Shown: piece by piece, positions 1 through 8,100 of the stretch
How positions within the stretch are numbered: the first letter of the stretch is position 1
How the letters are laid out: each line of letters starts with the position of its first letter
Notes under the pieces: model-generated
Told to the model about the DNA's origin: nothing
Databases searched by the model: none
The model's input: only the letters and a program-made list of their open reading frames with translations
Assembly: GCA_023444705.1 (NCBI GenBank)
Contig: JAEXMB010000083.1
Location: forward strand, 1-10,310
Length of the DNA: 10,310 bases
Source of the DNA: Pseudomonadota bacterium
GTDB lineage: Bacteria > Pseudomonadota > Alphaproteobacteria > Micavibrionales > UBA2020
Direction: 5' to 3'
Program-made: the position numbers and the translations under genes

Positions 1-753
1 GTAAACGCCCGTCGGGTGGAACTGCACGAATTCCATGTCCTGCAGCGGCAGGCCCGCGCGCAGCGCCATCGCGTTGCCGTCACCCGTGCAGGTATGGGCC
101 GAGGTGCAGCTGAAATACGCACGGCCATAGCCGCCGGTGGCAAGAACGACTTGATGCGCGCGGAAGCGGTGGATGGTGCCGTCGGCAAGGTTCCACGCCA
201 TGACGCCGCGGCAGACACCTTCGTCATCCATGATGAGGTCAAGCGCGAAGTATTCGATGAAGAACTCGGCCTTGAATTTCAGCGACTGCTGGTAGAGCGT
301 GTGCAAAATCGCATGTCCCGTGCGGTCAGCCGCAGCACAGGTGCGGCGCGCCGTACCCTTGCCCATGTGGGTGGTCATGCCGCCGAAGGCGCGCTGGTAG
401 ATCTTGCCTTCGTCCGTGCGCGAGAAGGGCACGCCGTAATGTTCAAGTTCGATAACGGCGGGAATGGCCTCGCGGCACATGTATTCGATGGCGTCCTGAT
501 CGCCCAGCCAGTCCGACCCCTTGACGGTGTCGTACATGTGCCAGCGCCAGTCGTCCTCGCCATTGTTGCCAAGGGCTGCGGAAATGCCGCCCTGTGCCGC
601 CACGGTGTGGCTGCGGGTGGGGAACACCTTGGTGATGCAGGCGGTCTTCAGCCCCTTTTCGGCCATGCCGAAGGTGGCGCGCAGGCCCGCACCGCCGGCG
701 CCGACGACGACGACGTCATATTCATGTTCGATGATGGGATAGGACTGTTGCAT
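1..753 (-). CDS. sdhA: Succinate dehydrogenase flavoprotein subunit SdhA (C-terminal part outside window)
   Basis: This is the catalytic flavoprotein of complex II, which oxidises succinate to fumarate in the TCA cycle and passes electrons through SdhB to quinone at the inner membrane. The frame is open from the start to the left edge: 251 codons are seen, of about 590-600 usual for the family. The N-terminus begins MQQSYPIIEHEYDVVVVGAG. The dinucleotide-binding glycines GAGGAG are at residues 18-23. The segment RSHTVAAQGG follows, whose His49 is the position of the covalent FAD histidine in the family. QFHPTG near the edge carries His246, matching the substrate-binding histidine. I prefer the ATG at 753 because homologues have about ten residues before YDVVVVGAGG; the in-frame ATG at 759 is the alternative. 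A weak GAAAG at 764-768 precedes both. It lies 30 bases after sdhD in the same operon. Identity is certain; only the exact start is in doubt. Confidence 0.97.
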   Translation of the reverse strand, partial: MQQSYPIIEHEYDVVVVGAGGAGLRATFGMAEKGLKTACITKVFPTRSHTVAAQGGISAALGNNGEDDWRWHMYDTVKGSDWLGDQDAIEYMCREAIPAVIELEHYGVPFSRTDEGKIYQRAFGGMTTHMGKGTARRTCAAADRTGHAILHTLYQQSLKFKAEFFIEYFALDLIMDDEGVCRGVMAWNLADGTIHRFRAHQVVLATGGYGRAYFSCTSAHTCTGDGNAMALRAGLPLQDMEFVQFHPTGVY

Positions 754-783
754 GTGCATGCATCTTTCAGTTTGTGGTCAATA

Positions 784-1218
784 TTAAAGAGTGTTGCGCA
801 GCGCCCATTCGGCATTGGGCCCTGCGATGAGGATCAGCAGGTAAAGCGCGGTGAGGCCAAGGCCGGCAAAGAAGAACTTGTTGATGAGCAACAGCACGGC
901 CTTGCTGCCGTGGCCATGCACGTAATCCTCGACCACCACCTGAATGCCCAGATAGGCGTGGTAAAACGCGCAGATGATAAAGGCCGCAAGTGCAATGGTC
1001 ACACCCGGATAGGCGATGAAGCTGATGACGATCTCGCTGTAGTTGGGGTGGATCAGCTTGTCGAGGTTATAGAGAAAGAACACGGTCAGCGGGATCAGCG
1101 CGATGCCGGTCACGCGCTGCATCCACCAGTGGTGGGTACCATCCTTGGCCGAGCCAAGACCGCGGACTTTCGCCAGCGGGGTTTGCAATGCGCCTTTTTC
1201 TGCGTGGGTCTTGCTCAT
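784..1218 (-). CDS. sdhD: Succinate dehydrogenase membrane anchor subunit SdhD
   Basis: This small integral membrane subunit, with SdhC, anchors SdhA/SdhB in the inner membrane and helps form the heme b and ubiquinone sites. The product is 144 residues, slightly longer than E. coli SdhD because of a soluble N-terminus of about 30 residues. Three hydrophobic segments are visible at about 37-52, 63-85 and 106-132. WWMQR places Arg35 at the entry to the first helix. FYHAYLG supplies His87, at the heme-ligand position, and VEDYV supplies Asp98-Tyr99, matching the Asp-Tyr pair next to quinone in E. coli SdhD. The start ATG overlaps the sdhC stop as ATGA (1215-1218), which suggests translational coupling. 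It is followed by sdhA after a gap of about 30 bases. Low sequence conservation is normal for this family; the gene order makes the call firm. Confidence 0.94.
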   Translation of the reverse strand: MSKTHAEKGALQTPLAKVRGLGSAKDGTHHWWMQRVTGIALIPLTVFFLYNLDKLIHPNYSEIVISFIAYPGVTIALAAFIICAFYHAYLGIQVVVEDYVHGHGSKAVLLLINKFFFAGLGLTALYLLILIAGPNAEWALRNTL

Positions 1219-1685
1219 TGTGCGTTCTCCGGCTGGGTCGCTTGGACGGGGGCGGTTTGTACGGCGGGGCGGGCCTGCGCGTCATCGGCGATGGCCTGCG
1301 CATAAACGCCGCGCGCGTTGTTCCAGACCACAACGGTCAGCACAAAGGCACCGAGCAGCGTGACCCAGCCGCTGAGCTTGGCGCTGCGGCTGTTGATGCC
1401 ATAGCCCGCATCCCAGACCAGATGGCGAATGCCGTTGAGGAAGTGAAAGCACAGCGCGAACAGCCAGCCAAAGCAGATCAGGATGCCTGCAGGTGATTTG
1501 ACGAAGGTATAGAACATCGTCAGCGTATTGCCGGTGACGAACAGCGCATAGAGCCATGCGGTCAGCAAAACCGCGCCCGCCGCCAGCGCCACGCCGGTTG
1601 CGCGGTGCAGGATCGACAGGAACATGGTGATTTCCCAGCGATAGATTTGCAGGTGCGGGGACAGGGGGCGGTTTGTATTTGCCAT
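1215..1685 (-). CDS. sdhC: Succinate dehydrogenase cytochrome b556 subunit SdhC
   Basis: This is the cytochrome b subunit of complex II, a three-helix membrane protein that shares heme b and the ubiquinone pocket with SdhD. From the ATG at 1685 it reads MANTNRPLSPHLQIYRW, the typical family opening. SILHRATG follows, with the Ser and Arg of the quinone site, then CFHFLNGIRH, whose first His is at the heme-ligand position of E. coli SdhC. Hydrophobic segments lie at about residues 28-50, 66-86 and 106-122. An in-frame ATG at 1691 would add Met-Phe. AGG at 1696-1698 is 10 bases from the 1685 start but only 4 from the 1691 start, so I prefer 1685. After the last helix comes an unusual hydrophilic Ala/Gln/Pro-rich tail of about 25 residues, making the protein 156 residues against about 125-130 for typical SdhC. 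First gene of the sdhCDA(B) operon; its stop overlaps the sdhD start. Confidence 0.95.
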   Translation of the reverse strand: MANTNRPLSPHLQIYRWEITMFLSILHRATGVALAAGAVLLTAWLYALFVTGNTLTMFYTFVKSPAGILICFGWLFALCFHFLNGIRHLVWDAGYGINSRSAKLSGWVTLLGAFVLTVVVWNNARGVYAQAIADDAQARPAVQTAPVQATQPENAQ

Positions 1686-1710
1686 AAACATGAAACCTTA
1701 TGTGGTGCGA

Positions 1711-1723
1711 TCCCCAACGGGGA
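1711..1723 (-). repeat. Short hairpin in the sdhC leader
   Basis: TCCCC and GGGGA are exact complementary arms separated by three bases, 20-30 bases upstream of the sdhC start. In the sdhC transcript this could form a small stable hairpin in the 5' leader, just upstream of the AGG ribosome binding site at 1696-1698. Its function is unknown and it may be chance in GC-rich DNA. Confidence 0.4.
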
Positions 1724-1738
1724 GGAGTGCCGGCGGGG

Positions 1739-1766
1739 CCTATATATAAGGTCACATATATATAGG
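1739..1766. repeat. AT-rich inverted repeat with exact 10-base arms upstream of sdhC
   Basis: The arm CCTATATATA (1739-1748) is matched by its exact reverse complement TATATATAGG (1757-1766), with the 8-base spacer AGGTCACA between them. It lies about 54-81 bases upstream of the sdhC start and about 224 bases upstream of addB. The arm centres are 18 bases apart, compatible with a dimeric regulator contacting two turns of one DNA face. The TA-rich arms also resemble -10 elements on either strand. The symmetry is observed; operator or promoter function is inferred. I cannot assign it to a named regulator family. Confidence 0.55.
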
Positions 1767-1768
1767 CA

Positions 1769-1780
1769 TGCCCGCGGGCA
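1769..1780. repeat. Perfect 12-base palindrome
   Basis: TGCCCGCGGGCA is its own reverse complement. It begins two bases after the AT-rich inverted repeat, so two dyads of opposite composition stand side by side. It could be a protein-binding site upstream of the sdhC promoter, or a chance palindrome in GC-rich sequence. Confidence 0.4.
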
Positions 1781-1864
1781 AAGAACAGCGCATCAAAGAT
1801 ACGCCAGCCTTGGGCGACAGTCCAGATACTCTACCGCAAAGCACCATTGCTTCTGTAAAATCAA

Positions 1865-1877
1865 CGCGCATTGCGCG
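1865..1877. repeat. GC-rich dyad upstream of addB
   Basis: CGCGCA and TGCGCG are exact complementary arms around a single central base. The one-base centre makes an RNA hairpin unlikely, so any function would be as a DNA-binding dyad. It lies about 35 bases upstream of the candidate addB -10 at 1909-1914. Such GC dyads occur often by chance in this genome. Confidence 0.25.
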
Positions 1878-1976
1878 GCAAAAACGCTGGCGACTTTTCA
1901 GATTTACGTATAACTTAACAGCATTCAGTCAGATTCTTGTCCTCACATGAAAGCGCCCTTGCAGGGGCCGCGTTTC

Positions 1977-1984
1977 AGGAAAGG
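1977..1984 (+). promoter_or_regulatory. Ribosome binding site of addB
   Basis: The purine run AGGAAAGG ends five bases before the ATG at 1990. No other in-frame ATG is near, so it supports 1990 as the addB start. Confidence 0.65.
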
Positions 1985-1989
1985 CCGCG

Positions 1990-4900
1990 ATGCGCAGCAC
2001 CCCAGCGTCTTCCAGCCAACAGGCTACTGTCTACAGCGTGCCCGCGCGCGCCGCGTTCATCGACAGCGTTGCGGCAGGGCTGATCGGCCAGACGCGCCAC
2101 GATCCGCTTGCGCTGTCAGATCATCTTTTGCTTGTCCCCGATACCGCAACCGCCATCGCGCTGCGCGCGGCTTTCGTCAACCAGCTGGGTGAGGATATCG
2201 CCATGCTGCCGCAGATCGAGGCTGTCGACAGCCTTGATCCCGAAACGGTGAGCCTGCTGGTGGCGGGCAACCCGAAGCTGGCCAAAAAGCTGCTCGACCT
2301 GCCGCCTGCGGTCAGCCCGCAGGAACGCCAGATGGTGCTGGCGCGCGCGATCATGAAAAACCCGCGCCTCAGCCCGTCGTTTTCAACCGCGATGAAACTT
2401 GCGGCGGAACTGGGCCATTTTATCGACCAGGCCATCGAATACGACATCGACCTTGCGAAAATTGACCAGCTCAGCGATCCGTCTTTTGGCAAGCAGTGGG
2501 AAAAAACGCGCGAGATGCTGCGCATCGTCACCGACGAATGGCCCACCTATCTGGCCGAGCATAACCGCAAAGACGCCAGCCAGCGCAAGCGCGTGATGAT
2601 GCAGATGCTGGCGCAACACTGGCAGGACAAGCCGATCGCAACCCCCGTCAGCGCGATTGGCTTCCGCCCCAATACGCCGGTTGCCACCGCACTGCTCAAG
2701 GCCGTGGCCGCCAAGCCGCAAGGCTCGATCATCCTGCAGGGCTTTGATCACGACATCGACGACACCAGTTGGGCCACGATGGGGCAAACCCATCCCGATT
2801 ATCCCGTTCGCCAGTTGCTGGCCGCGATCAACACCGATAAATCCGCGGTCAAGCCGTGGGAGAGCGTGATCGAGCGCACAACATCTGCCCGCGCCGTCAA
2901 CGTCGACACCACCAATGCCGCGCGCGCGCGACTGTTGCGTGAAGCGATGCGTCCCGCCACGACCGCCGATGGCTGGGGCAGCCTGAAAATCGACGCACAG
3001 GCGCTCAACGGCATGGATCTGGTCACCGCCGGCTCGCCACAGGAAGAAGCCAGCGTCATCGCGCTCAAGATGCGCGAAACCCTTGAAACGCCGGGCCGCA
3101 CCGCAGCGCTGGTCACGGCCGACCGCGGTCTTGCGCGCCGTGTGGCCGCGCGTCTCAAGCATTGGCAGATCGACGTCAACGACGGTGCGGGATCGTCGCT
3201 GGCCGATACGTCGCTTGGTTTGTATTTGTATGCCACCGCCCATATGGCGGCGGAGGAATGGGCACCCGTGCCGTTCCTGCAGGCGCTCAAGCATCCCTTG
3301 GCCGCACTGGGCCGTGACCCCGCCGCCTTCAAGGCTCAACTGGCAGTGCTGGAAGACATGGCCCTGCATGGCCCGCGCCCCGCACCTGGCCCGCGCGGCT
3401 TGCGCCAGTCGCTGACCGCGACCTTCAACGATGTCGCCAGCCGCCGCAAGACGCCCGACCCCAATGCCGCGCAGGAGCTGCGCGACCTGCGCAAAGTGAT
3501 TTCCGACATCGTGCGTGCAGGCGACCAGTATTTCAAACTGATGGCACGCAAGCGCCCGCAACCCTTTGCCGAGCTGCTTGACGCGCACCTGCGCTATTGC
3601 GAGGCGCTGGCCGCAACGCCCGACCTGCCGGGCGCCAACCGCATGTGGCGCGGTAAGGAAGGCGAGCGCGCCGCAAAATTCTTTGTCACCCTGCGCAAAA
3701 ACGCGCATCTGATGCCGCCGATGACGGGCCGCGACTATACCGCTGTGATCGACAGCATGATGCGCGACGTGCGCGTCAACGCCGTGCGCCCCAACAGCCA
3801 TCCGGTTTTGCGCATCCTCACGCCCGAGCAAGCGCTGCTGACCAAGGCCGATGTGCTGATCGTCGGCGGCCTGACGGCGGACAGCTGGCCGCCGCGCGTG
3901 CGCGACAATCCGTGGCTGACGCCGCAAATGGTCAAGGCGCTGGGCCTGCCCGACGGCAGCGCGCGCACGTCTGATGCCGCACATCACTTTGTACAGGCGT
4001 TGTCCTCGCCCAACGTGCTGCTGACGCGCAGCACGCGCAGCGGCGATGCGCCCACCGTGGCCTCGCCCTTGCTGACGCGCTTGTTGATGGTGACGCGTGC
4101 AGCGGGCCTGCAGACTTCGCTGGTCGGCAAATCGCAATTGCTTGACATCCACACGGCCATCCATACGCCGGGCGAGGTCGCGCCGATTGCACCCCCCGCA
4201 CCCACGCCGGATGTCAAGCTGCGCCCCAAGCAACTGCCCGTCACCGCCGTTGAAAAGCTGATGCGCGACCCCTACAGCGTCTATGCGCGCTATGTGCTGA
4301 AACTGCGCCCCAAGGCACCCATCGACGCCGCCCCCGGCGTTGCCGACCGCGGTATCGCCACGCACGCGGCACTTGATACCTTCCTGCGCCGCTATCCCGA
4401 CGCACTGCCCGACCAGCCCTATGAAACGCTGCTCAAGATCGGGCGCGAGACCTTTGCGGCGCACCTTGACAACCCGACGGTGCAGTCGTTCTGGTGGCCG
4501 CGCTTTGAGCGTGTGGCCGCATGGTTCGTGCGTTTTGAGCAAGAGCGCCGCGAAATGTCGCGCAACCTCGGCACTGAGGTGCAGGGCAAGCTTGAAATCG
4601 ATCTTGGCGGCAGCATCTTCACGCTGACGGCCATCGCCGACCGTCTTGACCTCAACCACAACGATCAGGTCGACATCATCGACTATAAAACCGGCAGCGT
4701 GCCGACGCAGAAATCCGTCGCACTCGGCTTTTCGCCGCAGATGACGCTCGAGGCGCTGATCGCCTTCACCGGCGGCTTCGAGGGCATCGAGGCTGGCGAC
4801 GTCGGCAGTCTGCAATACTGGAAGCTGTCAGGCGGGCGCCCCGCCGCCGACGTCACCACCGTCAAAGGCGACGTGCGCGAAATGGTCAATCAGGCACGCG

Positions 4901-5145
4901 AGGGCATCACCAATCTGATGCGCGCCTTCAACGACCCCAAAACGCCCTATGTCACCGCACCGCGTGCCGACTGGGCCCCGCGCTACAACAACTACGAACA
5001 CCTCAGCCGCGTGGGCGAATGGTCGACGGTCAAAAGCACAGTGGGCAGCAAGCCTTCCGTCAACCGCAAGACGACGAAAACCCCCGCCAACAGCAACCGC
5101 CGTGCCCGCACCCCCCAGCGCGGCAACAATAACAAGCGCAAGTAA
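1990..5145 (+). CDS. addB: Double-strand break repair protein AddB, alphaproteobacterial type
   Basis: This is the second subunit of the AddAB helicase-nuclease, which unwinds and resects double-strand DNA ends and prepares 3' tails for RecA. It is 1051 residues, near or slightly above the usual alphaproteobacterial length. The N-terminal SF1-like part has no Walker A motif (VYSVPARAAF stands at that place), so it is probably not an ATPase. A motif typical of AddB lies at residues 624-634 (IVGGLTADSWP), followed by DNPWL. The C-terminal PD-(D/E)XK nuclease is intact: His792 in RGIATHAALDTF, Asp884 in AIADRLD, Asp898 and Lys900 in DYKTG, and Gln917 in PQMTLEAL. Only one cysteine is present (RYCEAL), so the four-Cys iron-sulfur cluster of Bacillus AddB cannot form. 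The last 30 or so residues are basic, Asn/Arg/Lys-rich and probably disordered. addA follows after 24 bases, clearly the same transcript. The family call rests on these motifs and the addA neighbour. Confidence 0.94.
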   Translation: MRSTPASSSQQATVYSVPARAAFIDSVAAGLIGQTRHDPLALSDHLLLVPDTATAIALRAAFVNQLGEDIAMLPQIEAVDSLDPETVSLLVAGNPKLAKKLLDLPPAVSPQERQMVLARAIMKNPRLSPSFSTAMKLAAELGHFIDQAIEYDIDLAKIDQLSDPSFGKQWEKTREMLRIVTDEWPTYLAEHNRKDASQRKRVMMQMLAQHWQDKPIATPVSAIGFRPNTPVATALLKAVAAKPQGSIILQGFDHDIDDTSWATMGQTHPDYPVRQLLAAINTDKSAVKPWESVIERTTSARAVNVDTTNAARARLLREAMRPATTADGWGSLKIDAQALNGMDLVTAGSPQEEASVIALKMRETLETPGRTAALVTADRGLARRVAARLKHWQIDVNDGAGSSLADTSLGLYLYATAHMAAEEWAPVPFLQALKHPLAALGRDPAAFKAQLAVLEDMALHGPRPAPGPRGLRQSLTATFNDVASRRKTPDPNAAQELRDLRKVISDIVRAGDQYFKLMARKRPQPFAELLDAHLRYCEALAATPDLPGANRMWRGKEGERAAKFFVTLRKNAHLMPPMTGRDYTAVIDSMMRDVRVNAVRPNSHPVLRILTPEQALLTKADVLIVGGLTADSWPPRVRDNPWLTPQMVKALGLPDGSARTSDAAHHFVQALSSPNVLLTRSTRSGDAPTVASPLLTRLLMVTRAAGLQTSLVGKSQLLDIHTAIHTPGEVAPIAPPAPTPDVKLRPKQLPVTAVEKLMRDPYSVYARYVLKLRPKAPIDAAPGVADRGIATHAALDTFLRRYPDALPDQPYETLLKIGRETFAAHLDNPTVQSFWWPRFERVAAWFVRFEQERREMSRNLGTEVQGKLEIDLGGSIFTLTAIADRLDLNHNDQVDIIDYKTGSVPTQKSVALGFSPQMTLEALIAFTGGFEGIEAGDVGSLQYWKLSGGRPAADVTTVKGDVREMVNQAREGITNLMRAFNDPKTPYVTAPRADWAPRYNNYEHLSRVGEWSTVKSTVGSKPSVNRKTTKTPANSNRRARTPQRGNNNKRK

Positions 5146-5169
5146 CGCGACAGGGAAGGACGACAGACA

Positions 5170-8100
5170 ATGGCCAAGCCCCGCCCCGATGCCTTCAACA
5201 AGCAATCGTCGCGCAAGCCCGACCCCAACGTCGTGCAGCGTCTGGCGTCCGACCCGGCCGCCAGTGTCTGGGTGACGGCCTCGGCCGGTACGGGCAAGAC
5301 CAAGGTGCTGACCGACCGCGTGCTGCGCCTGATGCTCAGCGGTGCTGCGCCTGAAAGCATTTTGTGCGTGACCTTCACCACGGCGGCATCGGCCCTGATG
5401 ACCATCCGCATCCGCGAAGAACTCAGCCAGTGGGCGACGATGGACAAGACAGCGCTCGCCGAGCGTCTTGAAAAACTGACCGGCGCCAAGCCCGATGCCG
5501 CGACACAGGCGCGCGCGCGCCAGCTGTTCGCCGAATTCCTTGATGCATCGAGCGGCATGCGTATCCAGACCATTCACGCGCTGGCGCAGGACATGATCCG
5601 CCGCTTTCCCATCGAAAGCGGTATTCCGCCGTATTTCGAGGTGATGGACGACCAGACCGCGTCCGACCTGTTGCGCGACGCGCGCGCGCAAGTGTTGCGC
5701 GACGTGCAGAAAAACCCCAATACCCCGCTGGCGCAGGCCGTGCGTATGGTGACGCCCGAAGTCGCCGAAGACGATTTCGTCAACCTGATCGGCGAGCTGA
5801 CCTATCGCCGTGGCGAGCTGCTGTCGATCTTCGCGCGCAAGGGCGGGCTTGAGGAAACCATCCAGTCCGTCTACGGCTATCTGAATGCCGCCGAAGACGA
5901 AGATTCACATTCGCTGAACGTGATGCTGAACTCCGACCACGGCCTTGACGGCGACGCGCCGGATATTCAGGCGCTCAACGCCGCCGCAGAAATTCTTGCC
6001 ACCGGCAGCGCCGCCGATCTTGAAAAAGCCAAGATGATCAAGGCCTGGCTGCTCCACCCCGAACAGCGCACGGAATTCTTCTGGGATTATGCGGCGGTGT
6101 TTTTGACCGCCGACGGTGTCACGCGCAAGACTTTGGCGACCAAGAAATGCGCCGACGCGCTGCCCGCCCTGACGGCGGAGGCCGAGCGCCTGATGCGCGG
6201 CATCGATGCGATTTCGTCGATGAACGTCGCGCGCGGGACCGAGGCGATCTTGCGCCTGACCAGTGCGATCCTTGATACCTATGCCGAGAAAAAGCGCACG
6301 CTCAACCTGCTTGACTATGACGACCTGATCCACAGCGTCAACGTGATGATGCGCGAGGATGGTGCCGCGCGCTGGGCGTTGCATAAACTGCCGGGCGACA
6401 TCAAGCATATCCTTGTCGACGAGGCGCAGGACACCAACCCCGACCAGTGGGAACTGGTGGGATCGCTGGTGCGCGAACTGTTCGCCCAGCAACAAAAGGC
6501 GCCGACCCCGGCGCAAGCCCCCACGCTGTTTGTTGTCGGTGACGAAAAGCAATCGATCTTTTCCTTCCAGCGCGCCGACCCGCGCGAATTCGCCAACCGC
6601 AAGAAAGACTTCGCCGCACTGGTCAAGGCATCGGGCGGTGAATGGCGCACGCTCGATATGGACATCGCCTTCCGCTCCTCCCCCGCGATCACGCGCGCGG
6701 TCGATGCGGTCTTCGCCAATCCCGAGGCATCCGACGGTTTGTTCTCGCGCGACGCGGCGCCTGACAAACAGGTGCATCACGAACCCTACCGCCGCGGTCA
6801 GGCCGGACTGGTCGAAATCCATCCCGTGGTGACGGGTACTGCCAAGCCCGAGCCCGAGGCATGGTCGCTGCCGCTGCCGTCGGAAGACGACAACACGCCC
6901 GATCCCTCCCAGCAACTGGCCGACCAGATTGCCGACCAGATCAAGACCTGGCTGGACAGCAAAGAAAAACTGCCTGCGCGCGGACGCGCGATTTCACCGT
7001 CTGACATCATGATCCTTGTGCGCCGCCGCTCGGCCTTTGTCGATCAGCTGGTGCGCGCGCTGAAAAAGCGCGACATTCCCGTGTCGGGTGCCGACCGCCT
7101 GTCGCTGCGCGAGCAGATTGTGGTGATGGATCTGGTGGCGCTGGGCGAATGGCTGTTGTTCCCGCGTGACGATTACAAGCTTGCCTGCATTCTCAAGTCG
7201 CCGCTGATCGGTTTGAACGACGCGCAGCTGGAGCAGATCGCCGCCGGGCGTAAGGGCGATTTGTGGTCGTCGCTGCAAGCCGCCGCCGATAAGAAAGACG
7301 GCGACGATGCCTTCAAGCGTGCGGTCGAATACCTTGGCGGGTTGCAGGCGCGCTACGCCAACGGCCGCCCGTATGAATTTTATTCCGACATCCTGATGAA
7401 CGACTGCGCGGCACGGCGTGCCGACGGCAAGCCGCAATCGGGCCTTAACGCGCTCTATGCGCGCCTTGGGTTCGAGGCCGAGGACCCGATGGTCGAGTTC
7501 ATGAACGCGATCGAGCGCTACGAAAAGCTCAACGCGCCCTCGCTGCAAGGCTTCCTCGCATGGCTTGAGGCCGGCGAGGCGGAAGTGAAACGTCAGGTGA
7601 ACCTCAACCCCGAAAGCCCGCGCGTCAACATCATGACGGTGCATTCGGCCAAGGGGCTTGAAGCGCCCATCGTCATCCTGCCCGACACCACCGGCCTGCC
7701 CGAGGACAACACCCGTGCGCGCCCGCGCTTTTTGTGGCCCGATAACGACCGCGACGTGCCGCTGTGGGTGCCGCGCGCGGATCTTGAATGCAACGCCTTC
7801 CGCCGCGAACGCCACCAGATCGAGGCCGAGCGCGACCGTGAATTCCGCCGCCTGCTGTATGTGGCGATGACGCGCGCCGCCGACCGCCTGTATGTGCATG
7901 GCCATCAAAACGCCGCCCGCGCCACAGGCAAAAGCTGGTATGAGCTGATCGTCAAGGGCATGAGCGAAAACCTTGGCAAGGACATCAGCGTCGATGAAGA
8001 CAGCGGCATCATCCGTTTCGGCACGCCGCAGACGGTCAAGCCGCAACCCGATGGTGTCGACCACCAGCAACGTCTGTCGGTTGTCGGCGTGCCCAAATGG

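Larger units (their letters stand above)
1686..1989. promoter_or_regulatory. Divergent intergenic region between sdhC and addB
   Basis: About 300 bases separate the divergently read sdhC and addB starts, and both promoters must lie here. The region is AT-richer than the flanks, mainly at 1739-1766 and 1845-1950. Seen directly are a short dyad in the sdhC leader, an AT-rich inverted repeat, a 12-base perfect palindrome and a GC-rich dyad (each listed separately). The TA-rich repeat could supply a -10 element for sdhC on the minus strand. TATAAC at 1909-1914 is a candidate -10 for addB, with no convincing -35. These promoter assignments are inference. A 60-codon reading frame from 1768 has no ribosome binding site and is not called. 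I see no tRNA, riboswitch or intrinsic terminator. Confidence 0.6.

Noticed and set aside
16..1305. A 429-codon plus-strand frame across the sdh genes
   Set aside because: It runs antisense through three well-recognised genes and their gaps, with no family motif or ribosome binding site.
1768..1950. A possible 60-residue small protein in the sdhC/addB intergenic region
   Set aside because: There is no ribosome binding site before the ATG, the start lies inside the palindrome cluster, and the composition is not distinctive. Conservation in relatives would be needed.
2383..4815. An 810-codon open frame antisense to addB
   Set aside because: Its translation has no recognisable domain and is full of His, Arg, Ala and Gly as expected from the complement of GC-rich codons. 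The opposite strand codes for a clear AddB with intact nuclease motifs, so this is a codon-bias shadow.
6994..8070. A 358-codon frame antisense to addA
   Set aside because: It has the same codon-bias composition and covers conserved helicase motifs on the real strand.
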